Source: Methylotenera_A aquatica
GTDB taxonomy: Bacteria; Pseudomonadota; Gammaproteobacteria; Burkholderiales; Methylophilaceae
Length of the DNA: 64,000 nt
Direction: 5' to 3'
NCBI GenBank assembly: GCA_965601485.1
Contig: OZ271846.1
Location: 1,674,001-1,738,000, forward strand
The notes beneath the pieces were generated by a model that searched no databases, had not been told where the DNA came from, and worked only from the letters and a program-made list of their open reading frames with translations. The position numbers and the translations under genes were made by a program. Shown here in pieces: positions 1 to 8,787 of the stretch (its first letter is position 1; each line of letters opens with the position of its first letter).

Positions 1-1340
1 GCAAGATGTTTGCGAATGCGGTCGGCTTCGGCAAAGTTTTTAGACTTTTTAGCTTGAATGCGCTTAGCTAATAATTCCTCAACTTGAATTTCGTAATCCT
101 CGATACTGTTTGATGATGTATGGCTATCTGCTGCACTATTGAAGCCTTGCAAAAATGCATTTGGTTCACGTTGCAATAATCCAATCACTTTACCCAAGCG
201 CTTTAGCAAGCTTGCTACGTCAAGTGATTTCGTTTTATTCACCTCATTCGCCAAATCAAACAATACCGCCATCGCTTCTGGGGTATTAAAATCATCGTCC
301 ATCGCTACTTTAAATCGGGCAGCTTGAGGATGAGTCCAGTCAATTTCAGAATCTGTTACATCATAATAACGCAAGGCCGTATATAAGCGCTTTAAAGCCG
401 ATTTTGCATCATCTAAATGCTGGTCTGAATAGTTAAGTGGACTACGATAATGCGCACGTAGGATAAAAAATCGCACCACTTCGGCATCGTATTTTTTTAG
501 CACTTCGCGAATAGTAAAAAAGTTTCCCAACGACTTTGACATCTTCTCATCGTCTACCCGCACAAACCCATTATGCATCCAGTAATTAGCCATTTGGCAG
601 CTGTGGACGGCTTCTGATTGCGCGATTTCATTTTCATGATGCGGAAATTGCAAATCTTGCCCACCGCCATGAATATCAAAGTGTGCCCCCAAATGCGCGG
701 CACTCATCACTGAGCATTCGATATGCCAGCCAGGACGACCTGCACCCCAAGGCGAATCCCATTTGGGCTCGTTTGGCTTAACTGATTTCCACAGTACAAA
801 ATCCATGGGGTCTTTTTTAAAGGTATCAATTTCCACACGCTCACCTGCACGTAAATCCTCTAAACTTTTGCCCGATAATTTTCCGTAATCGGCAAAACTA
901 CGAACGCTGTAAAACACATCGCCATTGTCCGCTGCGTAGGCATGGCCTTTTTCAATTAAAGCTGCAATCATTTTAATCATGCCATTAATATAGGCGGTAG
1001 CGCGTGGCTCAATATCTGGACGAATAATGCCTAATTTCGCTGAGTCATCATCCATCGCATCAATAAAACGTTGCGTTAAATCGCCAATAGACTCTTTGTT
1101 TTCATTGGCACGCTTGATGATTTTGTCATCAATATCGGTGATATTACGCACATAAGTCACCTCATAATTAGAGGTGCGAAACCAGCGCGAAACCATATCA
1201 AAAACCACCATCACTCTGGCATGGCCTAAATGGCAAAAGTCGTACACGGTCATGCCGCAAACGTACATTTGCACTTTGTTTGGCTCAATTGGGGTAAAAG
1301 TTTGCTTATCGCGGCTTAGGGTATTGTAGATTTTCAGCAT
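1..1340 (-). CDS. cysS: Cysteine--tRNA ligase, 3' end outside window
   Basis: Charges tRNA-Cys with cysteine in the cytoplasm. The reading frame runs open on the minus strand from an ATG at 1338-1340 to the window edge, about 446 codons, so only the last few residues are missing. The N-terminus begins MLKIYNTLSRDKQTF. It has the HIGH-type motif in the form HLGHA after the zinc-binding segment VCGMTVYD, then the zinc-ligand region WHIECSVMS, and the KMSKS loop in DDEKMSKSLGNFFT. These are the class I aminoacyl-tRNA synthetase signatures of CysRS, and family length is about 460 residues. The gene is divergent from the TPR gene at 1492, so the interval 1341-1491 should hold both promoters. Confidence 0.97.
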   Translation of the reverse strand, partial: MLKIYNTLSRDKQTFTPIEPNKVQMYVCGMTVYDFCHLGHARVMVVFDMVSRWFRTSNYEVTYVRNITDIDDKIIKRANENKESIGDLTQRFIDAMDDDSAKLGIIRPDIEPRATAYINGMIKMIAALIEKGHAYAADNGDVFYSVRSFADYGKLSGKSLEDLRAGERVEIDTFKKDPMDFVLWKSVKPNEPKWDSPWGAGRPGWHIECSVMSAAHLGAHFDIHGGGQDLQFPHHENEIAQSEAVHSCQMANYWMHNGFVRVDDEKMSKSLGNFFTIREVLKKYDAEVVRFFILRAHYRSPLNYSDQHLDDAKSALKRLYTALRYYDVTDSEIDWTHPQAARFKVAMDDDFNTPEAMAVLFDLANEVNKTKSLDVASLLKRLGKVIGLLQREPNAFLQGFNSAADSHTSSNSIEDYEIQVEELLAKRIQAKKSKNFAEADRIRKHL

Positions 1341-1491
1341 GAATTAAAGTTAAAAATTGAGTTTTTACATAAAATTACAAATAATTTACATTAAATAATA
1401 GTGAATTGGGCTAGTTGGGTAAATGGGCTATTGGATGTTAGCTACGCTATTGATAGAATAGCGTTTTAATAACGCAATTGAGTATATCACA

Positions 1492-2490
1492 ATGAATATT
1501 TGCAACCGTCTGCTATGTATTTTTGCCATTCATTTTTTATTTGCATTAAGCCTTGTATCATCTAACGTTTTTGCTGACGAGCTTAAAGACATTTCACAAC
1601 TGTCCGACCAAGGTCAGCAATCAGCAGCACTTGAGCGTCTTAATGCTTACTTGGTGGCCAACCCTAAAGATCCGCAAGCCATGTTTATGAAGGGTATTAT
1701 TCAAGTTGAAAGTGGCAAACGTGATGATGCGATTAAAACCTTTACCGATTTAACCAGCAAATATCCAAATCTGCCTGAACCATACAATAACTTAGCGGTG
1801 CTTTATGCGGATGCTGGTGAATATGATAAAGCGAAAAAAGCGCTTGAAACCGCTATAAAAACGCATCCAAGTTACGCAACTGCGCACGAAAATTTGGGCG
1901 ATATTTATGCGCGCATGGCTTCTGAGGCTTACGATAAAGCATTACAGTTGGACAATGGCAATTCGCGCGCTCAAAGCAAGTTATCGATGATTAAAGATTT
2001 GTTTGGCACGAGCAATAATGTGGTTGCAAAAGCAGAGCCAGCTAAAAACGCAAAATCGGGTACTATGCCGATTCGCCCAACTGATAAGAAAGAAGAGCCA
2101 TCAAAAGCGATTGAAACGTTTAAAGCTCCTGTAGACTCATCGGCAGATGATGAAAGAAGTGTGGCTGATGCAGTAGGTATTTGGGCAAAAGCTTGGTCAA
2201 GCCAAGATGTAGAAAAATATTTAGCCAGTTATGCAGACAGCTTTAAAACACCAAAAGGCGAAAGCCGCAAAGCTTGGGAGAAACAACGTCGCGAACGTAT
2301 TAGCGCACCAAAAAGTATTAGCGTAGAATTGAAAAATCAAAACGTAACAATAGTAGATAGTAACAACGCAAAGGTGACATTTAAACAATCGTATAAAGGC
2401 GCAGGTAAAGCGATTCGAACCGATAAAACATTGTTGTTGAAAAAAGAAAATGGCAATTGGTTAATTGAACAGGAATTTGGATCAAACTGA
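1492..2490 (+). CDS. Secreted TPR protein with C-terminal SnoaL/NTF2-like domain
   Basis: 332 residues. An N-terminal hydrophobic stretch (about residues 5-28, ending near NVFA-DE) looks like a Sec signal peptide, so the protein is probably periplasmic. Residues 35-165 form tetratricopeptide repeats, with typical segments such as PEPYNNLAVLYADAGEYDKA. A low-complexity Lys/Pro/Glu linker follows (about 175-215). The last 110 residues resemble the SnoaL/NTF2-like domain found with L,D-transpeptidases (WAKAWSSQDVEKYLASY, ending in GNWLIEQEF). The next gene, 43 bp downstream, carries the same kind of C-terminal domain, so the two probably act together at the cell wall. The binding partner of the TPRs cannot be told from sequence. 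Confidence 0.85.
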   Translation: MNICNRLLCIFAIHFLFALSLVSSNVFADELKDISQLSDQGQQSAALERLNAYLVANPKDPQAMFMKGIIQVESGKRDDAIKTFTDLTSKYPNLPEPYNNLAVLYADAGEYDKAKKALETAIKTHPSYATAHENLGDIYARMASEAYDKALQLDNGNSRAQSKLSMIKDLFGTSNNVVAKAEPAKNAKSGTMPIRPTDKKEEPSKAIETFKAPVDSSADDERSVADAVGIWAKAWSSQDVEKYLASYADSFKTPKGESRKAWEKQRRERISAPKSISVELKNQNVTIVDSNNAKVTFKQSYKGAGKAIRTDKTLLLKKENGNWLIEQEFGSN

Positions 2491-2533
2491 TGTTTGCCGT
2501 AGCATGTGAACAGAATTAACAGCAAAAAAGGCA

Positions 2534-3796
2534 ATGCAAATTAATTTAAAGCTAACAGTAGTTAAAAGCGTCGCTATTTTAAGTTGCGTGCTAATGCCGT
2601 GGAACGCAACAGCGGTTAACCATGACAGCATGACGGATTTGTTGATGGCGCAAAAATTTGGTCGGTCTATAGTTGAAAGTCTGTTGGTTAAAAGCTTAGT
2701 AGAAATCACGAAAGGAAACACTAAACAAGCCTTTACAACCGTCAACGAGCTAATCCGTACTGCGCCTAATTTTAAGCTGGCGTATTTAATCCGTGGCGAT
2801 TTGCTTTCGGCGCAAAGCCGTCAAATAGAGGCGATTGGTAACGCAAACATCAACTTTTCTAAAGTTAGCAATGAAACGATTGAAGGCTTGCGCGATGAAG
2901 CGCGCACGCGTATTAATTACTATTTATCCGATAAAAAAATTAATCAGTTACCCAACTTATTAATTAAGCCAACTCCTGAACAAACACATGTTATTGTGGT
3001 GGATACGGTTAAATCGCGTTTGTATTTATATAAAAATGTAGATGGTAATTTGCAATATATGACGGATTATTACGTCACTATTGGCAAAAACGGTGTGGGT
3101 AAACAGGTGCAGGGTGACAAACGTACACCGGTCGGTGTGTATTTTGCCGGCAAAAAACTGACGCAACCATTAGCCGACATGTATGGTGAAGGCGCATACC
3201 CACTTAACTATCCCAATGAGTTAGATTCACATCAACAAAAAAATGGTTATGGCATATGGCTACATGGCACGCCCACCAATACTTACAGCCGCCCACCGCG
3301 TGACAGTGATGGCTGTGTGGTGCTGAGTAACCCCGATTTAAAGTCATTGGCTACAGCATTACAATCGGGCAAAACACCTGTCATTATTTCAGACAATATT
3401 GAATGGTTTGATAAAAACAAATCGGACTTTCAATCGGAAGAACAAAAAACGCTGACTGAAACAATTGACGATTGGCGTAAAGATTGGGTGGCGCAAGATG
3501 CAGACAAATACCTAAGCCACTACTCACAACAATTTTTTTACAATGGGGGTAGCTTCCAAAAATGGGCAAATTACAAACGCGCCATTCAAGCAAGTAAGCC
3601 CAAAGTAGCGATTAATATTAACGATATCAGCATGTTCAGTTACCCAAGCTTGAAGCAAAATGCGCAAGAAGACATAGTAGTGGTGGATTTTGAGCAAGAT
3701 TTTAGAAGCCAACATTTACAAAACAAAATGCGTAAACGCCAATACTGGATTAACGAAAACAATCAATGGAAAATTATTTATGAAGGTGCAGCTTAA
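2534..3796 (+). CDS. L,D-transpeptidase (YkuD family) with C-terminal SnoaL-like domain
   Basis: 420 residues with an N-terminal signal sequence (about 1-28). A helical TPR-like region spans roughly 35-130. The YkuD catalytic domain spans about 152-290 and contains the conserved histidine in LHGTP (H244) and the catalytic cysteine in SDGCVVLSN (C261). Such enzymes cross-link peptidoglycan through meso-diaminopimelate or attach lipoproteins to it in the periplasm. The C-terminal 110 residues (DWRKDWVAQDADKYLSHYS, ending NQWKIIYEG) match in pattern the tail of the preceding TPR protein. It lies in a co-directional run with the TPR gene and the following cyclophilin, whose start overlaps or abuts this stop codon. 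Which substrate it uses cannot be decided here. Confidence 0.92.
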   Translation: MQINLKLTVVKSVAILSCVLMPWNATAVNHDSMTDLLMAQKFGRSIVESLLVKSLVEITKGNTKQAFTTVNELIRTAPNFKLAYLIRGDLLSAQSRQIEAIGNANINFSKVSNETIEGLRDEARTRINYYLSDKKINQLPNLLIKPTPEQTHVIVVDTVKSRLYLYKNVDGNLQYMTDYYVTIGKNGVGKQVQGDKRTPVGVYFAGKKLTQPLADMYGEGAYPLNYPNELDSHQQKNGYGIWLHGTPTNTYSRPPRDSDGCVVLSNPDLKSLATALQSGKTPVIISDNIEWFDKNKSDFQSEEQKTLTETIDDWRKDWVAQDADKYLSHYSQQFFYNGGSFQKWANYKRAIQASKPKVAININDISMFSYPSLKQNAQEDIVVVDFEQDFRSQHLQNKMRKRQYWINENNQWKIIYEGAA

Positions 3797-4406
3797 CGCA
3801 ATGCAATTATTCACCCAGTTTTTAGCCACAAGCAGTATCATTTTAGCATTATCTGGTAGCTTACAAGCAGCACCCAGCGTAGAGTTTCAAACCAGCCAAG
3901 GCAGTTTTACAGTAGAACTCTACCCTGAAAAAGCACCTAAAACGGTAGCAAATTTTGTGCAATATGTAAATGATGGTTTTTACGATAATACCATTTTTCA
4001 CCGTGTGATAAATCGCTTTATGATTCAAGGTGGAGGCTTTGAACGTGATTTATCTGAAAAAAATACTCGCTCACCTATAGTGAATGAGTCAAACAATGGC
4101 TTGTTAAACGAGCTTGGTACTATCGCCATGGCTCGCACAGCGGACCCAGATTCGGCCACTGCTCAATTTTTTGTGAATTTGGGCGATAATCAGTTTTTAA
4201 ATTACACCAGTCCAGATCCAGAAGCGATTGGCTATTGCGTATTTGGCAAATTGATCAGCGGCTTGGATGTGGTACAAAAAATTGGCCTTAGCGCAACAGG
4301 CAATATGGGCAGACACTCTGATGTGCCGATTAAGCCTATCACCATCAAAAGCGCAAAACTAATTTCTGTTAATGCTAAAGCTGAAGCAAAACCAGCAACA
4401 AAATAA
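3780..4406 (+). CDS. ppiA: Periplasmic peptidyl-prolyl cis-trans isomerase, cyclophilin type
   Basis: Catalyses cis-trans isomerisation of proline peptide bonds. The start is taken as ATG 3780, overlapping the transpeptidase stop by 17 bp; ATG 3801, 4 bp after that stop, is also possible. Either start gives a signal peptide ending near LQAA-PSVEF, so the enzyme is exported. Cyclophilin signatures are visible: FHRVINRFMIQGG (catalytic Arg in FHR), SATAQFFVNLGDN and YCVFGKLISGLDVV. A short Lys/Ala-rich tail follows the fold. A close paralogue without a signal peptide lies directly downstream, so this pair supplies the envelope and the cytoplasm. The symbol is by analogy with the exported enterobacterial enzyme. 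Confidence 0.92.
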   Translation: MKVQLNAMQLFTQFLATSSIILALSGSLQAAPSVEFQTSQGSFTVELYPEKAPKTVANFVQYVNDGFYDNTIFHRVINRFMIQGGGFERDLSEKNTRSPIVNESNNGLLNELGTIAMARTADPDSATAQFFVNLGDNQFLNYTSPDPEAIGYCVFGKLISGLDVVQKIGLSATGNMGRHSDVPIKPITIKSAKLISVNAKAEAKPATK

Positions 4407-4460
4407 TCAGCTCATAGCTACTTAATCTATTCAATTTATTTGTTTTTAAAGGATCTACCA

Positions 4461-4952
4461 GTGGTTAAACTTTCTACCAATTTTGGCGACATTACCCTTG
4501 AACTGAATGCGGAAAAAGCACCGATTACGGTTGCTAACTTTTTGCAATATGTGGAAAGTGGCTTTTACACAGATGTGATTTTTCATCGTGTAATTGACGG
4601 CTTTATGATTCAAGGCGGTGGTTTTGACACAGCCATGAAACAAAAAAAGACGGTTGCCGAAATTAAAAATGAGGCCAATAACGGCTTGACAAACGATAAA
4701 TATACCATTGCGATGGCGCGTACTTCTATTCCTGATTCTGCTAGTAGCCAGTTTTTTATCAATGTTGGCAATAACGACTTTTTAAATCATACTGCGCCAA
4801 CATCAAGCGGTTGGGGCTACTGTGTATTTGGAAAAGTTGTTGAAGGTATGGACGTAGTAGACAAGATTAAAGCCGTTAAAACAGGTAGCAAAGGCGGCCA
4901 TCAAGATGTGCCAGTTGAACTAGTGATTATTAAAAGCGCGGTTGTTTGCTAA
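4461..4952 (+). CDS. ppiB: Cytoplasmic peptidyl-prolyl cis-trans isomerase B
   Basis: 163 residues, the usual PpiB length, with no signal peptide. The start is GTG 4461, because AAAGGA at 4448-4453 lies at the right distance; an upstream TTG at 4440 in the same frame would place the ribosome-binding site inside the gene. The protein starts MVKLSTNFGDITLEL and contains FHRVIDGFMIQGGGF, SASSQFFINVGNNDFL and WGYCVFGKVVEGMDVV, the cyclophilin catalytic and substrate-binding motifs. It follows the exported paralogue by about 55 bp and precedes lpxH by 43 bp on the same strand, the common betaproteobacterial order ppiB-lpxH. Confidence 0.95.
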   Translation: MVKLSTNFGDITLELNAEKAPITVANFLQYVESGFYTDVIFHRVIDGFMIQGGGFDTAMKQKKTVAEIKNEANNGLTNDKYTIAMARTSIPDSASSQFFINVGNNDFLNHTAPTSSGWGYCVFGKVVEGMDVVDKIKAVKTGSKGGHQDVPVELVIIKSAVVC

Positions 4953-4995
4953 AGTAGCTTTCTCAAATTAGGCGTTAAGCACACCGCTTTAGCAA

Positions 4996-5733
4996 ATGCA
5001 AAACAAGGCATACAGCTTATTTATTTCTGATTTGCATTTATGTGATTCTAGGCCCAATATAACGCAGGCTTTTATCAGTTTTTTAAAAGAAACTGCTGTA
5101 AAAGCGGAAGCACTGTACATTTTAGGTGATTTGTTTGAGTATTGGGCAGGCGATGACGCAATTAAAGTGGGTCATCAGCAAGCCGTAATTAGCGAACTAA
5201 AAACCTTAAACAGCGGCGGTGTGGCGCTTTTTTTTATGCATGGCAATCGCGATTTTTTATTAGGCGATAGTTTTGCACAAGCCACACTTTGTACAATATT
5301 ATCTGATCCCAGTTTACTGCATCTTTATGGCAGGCCGGTTTTAATAAGCCATGGTGATAAACTTTGCACGGATGATATTGACTATCAGCAATTTCGCACT
5401 CAAGTACGCAACACCGCTTGGAAGAGCCAATTTTTAAGTCAACCGCTTGATACACGCATTTCTTATATTGAAAAAATTCGTCTGAAAAGTGAACAAGAAA
5501 AAATGCTTAAAAGCATGCGGATTATGGATGTCAATCAGCAAGCCGTAGAGTCTATTTTGAGAGAATATGCTTACCCGCCTATACTGATTCATGGCCACAC
5601 TCATAGGCCTAATAAGCATATGATTTCTTTAGACAATCATATTTGCGAACGTTGGGTGCTAGGTGATTGGTATGATCATGGTGGTTATCTAAAACTTGAT
5701 GAAAGTGGTTGCCAGCCGCAAAATTTATCCTGA
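4996..5733 (+). CDS. lpxH: UDP-2,3-diacylglucosamine diphosphatase
   Basis: Hydrolyses UDP-2,3-diacylglucosamine to lipid X and UMP, the fourth step of lipid A synthesis, at the inner face of the cytoplasmic membrane. 245 residues, typical for LpxH. Calcineurin-like phosphoesterase motifs appear in order: SDLHLCDSRP (D-x-H), LGDLFEYWAGDD (GD), FMHGNRDFLLG (GNRD), LISHGDKLCTDD (GD) and ILIHGHTHRP (GHTH). Its substrate comes from the LpxC branch encoded at the other end of this window. It is the last gene of the ppiA-ppiB-lpxH run; about 350 bp without a convincing gene follows. Confidence 0.96.
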   Translation: MQNKAYSLFISDLHLCDSRPNITQAFISFLKETAVKAEALYILGDLFEYWAGDDAIKVGHQQAVISELKTLNSGGVALFFMHGNRDFLLGDSFAQATLCTILSDPSLLHLYGRPVLISHGDKLCTDDIDYQQFRTQVRNTAWKSQFLSQPLDTRISYIEKIRLKSEQEKMLKSMRIMDVNQQAVESILREYAYPPILIHGHTHRPNKHMISLDNHICERWVLGDWYDHGGYLKLDESGCQPQNLS

Positions 5734-6087
5734 TAAATAGGCAGTTTTAATCATGCTTTAAAACGAATGTAAATGAAAAGTTAGCTATATAAAACTATTA
5801 GTGTGTCTAAATTATCACGGTAATTCCAATACTTCTTTGCGCGCTATGCGCGCCTGCAAATCTATATTTAATGATTTATCTTAATATTTCCAGCACAATC
5901 ATTTAGAAAAAAATTGAAGAAAGTCCTTGTTTGGGCTTTTGTAAGATTGACCCCTAATGCCCATTTTTTACCAACTGGTGAATTTTTTCATAGTATTCTG
6001 TAAGATGATTTAAGCCAAGTATTGCATCTCCGTAAACGTTTACAGATGAATAAGCTTAGCTAAAGCTTTAAGAATTCCGCATTCAAA
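5734..6087. other. Intergenic stretch, no convincing gene
   Basis: 354 bp between the convergent lpxH and HD-GYP genes. It holds a perfect GCGCGC-TAT-GCGCGC hairpin at 5839-5853 without a T-run, so it is not a standard terminator. On the minus strand a short open stretch of about 33 codons (near 5960-6060, containing SSVNVYGDAILGLNHL) is bounded by stops and has no recognised relative. It may be the remnant of a lost gene. Confidence 0.5.
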
Positions 6088-7728
6088 TCAAGAATAACTG
6101 TTGTAGCCAGGAATTTTCGCCTCAATAACCTCATCGATTTGTGTCGCTTCCAAGAATCTCTCTGCATACTTTAAGTAAATTTTTTCGCGTATAAATAAAT
6201 CAAAAACATCGGGGTCGATATGATTATCTAATTTCATCATACCCAAAATATGCAATGTTTCGGATAAAGTTTTGGCTTTTTTGTAAGGTCTATCTTTAGA
6301 AGTAAGTGCCTCAAAAATATCAGCAACACCCATCATGCGTGCAGGTATCGACATTTGTTCGCGCTTTAAGCCCTTCGGGTAGCCCTTGCCATCCATACGC
6401 TCATGGTGCCCACCCGCATATTCTGGCACACGACGTAAATCTTTTGGATATGGTAACGCTTCAAGCATATTAATAGTAACTACAATATGATTGTTAATAA
6501 CGGTGCGCTCTTCTGTTGTTAAGGTGCCCCTTACAATCGTTAAGTTATACACCTCATTTTTACTTAAAAACTTCACAGAATGATCAGCTTCGTTAAGGTA
6601 TTCATAATTGGCAATATCGCGAACGCGCTGCTGATCTTCTGGTAACATAAATTCTGTACCAAAATTAATTCTACGAATAAAGCTTTTATCATCCTCTAGT
6701 TGCCGCTTAATGGCATTGAGTTCTTGCTCCATTTCCTTAAAATTCACTATCTTGCCGTTTTGCAAATCATCCATGGCAAGCCGTAAAAGCGCATTTTCAC
6801 GCTGGATTTTTAATAACTCAAAACGTTGATCAATTAAATGAATGCGGTCGAAAGTGGTTTCTAATTTAGTAGCTTTATCCATCACCGATTCTGGCGTTGT
6901 TACTTTGCCGCAATCATGCAACCAAGCGGCAATTTTTAATTCATACACCTCTTTTTCGGTCATCGTAAAATCACCGAAAGGCCCCGTTTTGCTTTGAATG
7001 GCTGCATCAGCCAACATCATAGTTAGCTCTGGCACACGCTGGCAATGGCCGCCTGTATAAGGAGATTTTTCATCAATGGCATCAGCAATTAATTTAATAA
7101 ATGACTCGAATAAGTCTTTAAGTCCACTAATTAAATTTTGATTAGTAATTGCAACGGCTGCCTGAGAAGCCAAGGACTCAACCAAGAACTGATGCGAGTC
7201 GGAAAAAGGGATAATCTGTTTAGTGCGTGGGTCGATTGCATTAATCAATTGCAATACGCCAATAATCTCGTTTTCGTGGTTCATCATAGGAACCGTTAAA
7301 AACGATTGTGAACGATAACCCATTTTAGCATCAAATTTAGCGGTGCCCGAAAAATCAAAGCCTTCGGTTAAATACGCATCTGGAATATTGACAGTTTTGG
7401 CATTTGTGGCGCTATAAACCGCCACCATTGTTAAATTTGGCTTGCCATCATCTAAATAAATTGGCAAAGGTGGGAAAGGAATAGGCTTACCAGTGGTACC
7501 GCCCAAGGCAATATCCAGACTTAAGTTGCGCAAAATCTCAAACTTTAAATGCGCATCCTCTGTCATCAAATACAATGTGCCACCATCGGCACTTGTCAGC
7601 TCTTTAGCACCCAACAAAATAATTTCTAATAGACGTTTATGATCATGCTCGGCAGAAAGCGCCACGCCAATAGAGTTAAGCCGTTCAAGCTGAATGAGTA
7701 ACTCTTGTTGAATAGACTCAAGCGACAT
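6088..7728 (-). CDS. GAF/HD-GYP domain protein, probable cyclic-di-GMP phosphodiesterase
   Basis: 546 residues, soluble. An N-terminal GAF-type sensor domain covers about residues 20-200. The HD-GYP domain follows, with the first metal histidine in YTGGHCQRVPEL (H228), the HD pair in AAWLHDCGK (271-272) and the GYP signature HHERMDGKGYP (441-451). HD-GYP proteins hydrolyse c-di-GMP or, in some cases, other cyclic dinucleotides. About 120 residues rich in charged and helical sequence (roughly 290-400) are inserted between the HD and GYP halves, which makes the domain longer than usual. It ends 5 bp before nusB on the same strand, so it may be co-transcribed with ribH-nusB. The signal sensed by the GAF domain is unknown. 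Confidence 0.9.
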   Translation of the reverse strand: MSLESIQQELLIQLERLNSIGVALSAEHDHKRLLEIILLGAKELTSADGGTLYLMTEDAHLKFEILRNLSLDIALGGTTGKPIPFPPLPIYLDDGKPNLTMVAVYSATNAKTVNIPDAYLTEGFDFSGTAKFDAKMGYRSQSFLTVPMMNHENEIIGVLQLINAIDPRTKQIIPFSDSHQFLVESLASQAAVAITNQNLISGLKDLFESFIKLIADAIDEKSPYTGGHCQRVPELTMMLADAAIQSKTGPFGDFTMTEKEVYELKIAAWLHDCGKVTTPESVMDKATKLETTFDRIHLIDQRFELLKIQRENALLRLAMDDLQNGKIVNFKEMEQELNAIKRQLEDDKSFIRRINFGTEFMLPEDQQRVRDIANYEYLNEADHSVKFLSKNEVYNLTIVRGTLTTEERTVINNHIVVTINMLEALPYPKDLRRVPEYAGGHHERMDGKGYPKGLKREQMSIPARMMGVADIFEALTSKDRPYKKAKTLSETLHILGMMKLDNHIDPDVFDLFIREKIYLKYAERFLEATQIDEVIEAKIPGYNSYS

Positions 7729-7733
7729 AACTT

Positions 7734-8231
7734 CTAACGTCTAAACTCTTGCGGCCTTACCGAGGCTGCTACTCTATCTAACACGCCGTTGATGTACTTA
7801 TGTCCGTCTGCGCCACCGTATAGTTTAGCTAGCTCAACACCTTCATTAATCGCAACGCGATACGGAATTGTCGAATCAAACATTAGCTCAAATGAAGAAA
7901 TACGTAATATCGCATGTTCAACTGGGCTTAGCTCTTCGATTTTCCGATCAATAAATTCGGCCACTTGGTTGTCTAATTCGCTAATTTTAGCCGTCACACC
8001 TTCTAACAAATGCCTAAAATAGGCCTCATCTGCTTTTACAAATTCTGGGTCTTCTTTAGCATCTGCAATGATTTGCTTTAATTCTGAGGCATTAATCATG
8101 CCACGATAAACGGCTTTTAAAACCAACTCGCGCGATTTACGGCGATTTTGGCTGGTTTTAACTCTTTTAGCAGACTTAATTACTGGTACGGTTTTATTTG
8201 CCACAATTGCATCAGCTTTTGGGATAATCAT
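7734..8231 (-). CDS. nusB: Transcription antitermination factor NusB
   Basis: RNA-binding partner of NusE (ribosomal protein S10) in antitermination of rRNA operons. 165 residues. The NusB core starts at about residue 28 (RRKSRELVLKAVYRGMINA) and ends with YRVAINEGVELAKLYGGADGHKYINGVLDRVA, the conserved C-terminal helix motif. The first 27 residues are a basic extension often seen in betaproteobacterial NusB. The start codon overlaps the ribH stop in an ATGA arrangement, so translation is probably coupled. The ribH-nusB order is widely conserved. Confidence 0.96.
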   Translation of the reverse strand: MIIPKADAIVANKTVPVIKSAKRVKTSQNRRKSRELVLKAVYRGMINASELKQIIADAKEDPEFVKADEAYFRHLLEGVTAKISELDNQVAEFIDRKIEELSPVEHAILRISSFELMFDSTIPYRVAINEGVELAKLYGGADGHKYINGVLDRVAASVRPQEFRR

Positions 8232-8677
8232 AATGCACGCACCAAATTCGCCATCTCAATAGCAACTTGTGCTGCTTCGGTACCTTTAATTTGCATACGC
8301 GCCAAGGCCTGGTCTTCGTCTTCAGTAGTTAAAACCGCATTTACTACTGGTACGCCAGTGTTGAGCTGTACCTCTGAAATACCGCGAGCTGATTCATTTG
8401 CAACGACTTCAAAGTGATAGGTTTCACCGCGAATAATAGCTCCCAAAGCAATCAAGGCATCAAAGCGCTCGCTTAATGCCATGTGTTGCAAAATCAGCGG
8501 TATTTCTAATGCGCCCGGTACGGTGGCGATACGAATATCCTCTGCCGCCATCCCTAATTTTAAAAGTTCGGCATAACAAGCTTCTAATAAACCATCGCCA
8601 ATATTGCTATTAAAACGCGACAAAACTATGCCTACTTTTTTGCCTTTGCCGTTTAAATTGATTTGAATTTTGTCCAA
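8228..8677 (-). CDS. ribH: 6,7-dimethyl-8-ribityllumazine synthase
   Basis: Condenses 5-amino-6-ribitylamino-uracil with dihydroxybutanone phosphate, the penultimate step of riboflavin synthesis, as a cytoplasmic multimer. 149 residues, normal family length. Visible motifs are IVLSRFNSNIGDGLL at the N-terminus, VPGALEIPL, and ALGAIIRGETYHFEVVANES, which contains the active-site histidine, followed by TGVPVVNAVLTTED. It is the first gene of the ribH-nusB pair on the minus strand. No FMN riboswitch was recognised in the 110 bp upstream. Confidence 0.97.
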   Translation of the reverse strand: MDKIQINLNGKGKKVGIVLSRFNSNIGDGLLEACYAELLKLGMAAEDIRIATVPGALEIPLILQHMALSERFDALIALGAIIRGETYHFEVVANESARGISEVQLNTGVPVVNAVLTTEDEDQALARMQIKGTEAAQVAIEMANLVRAL

Positions 8678-8787
8678 TTGAGTCTCTATATATATGCCTA
8701 AAACGATTATTTTACCCTAAGTTAGGTGGCACAAATCGTCAGTGTTTTTGTTGCATTCATTTTATTGTGAATTCATTTTTAAAAAAA

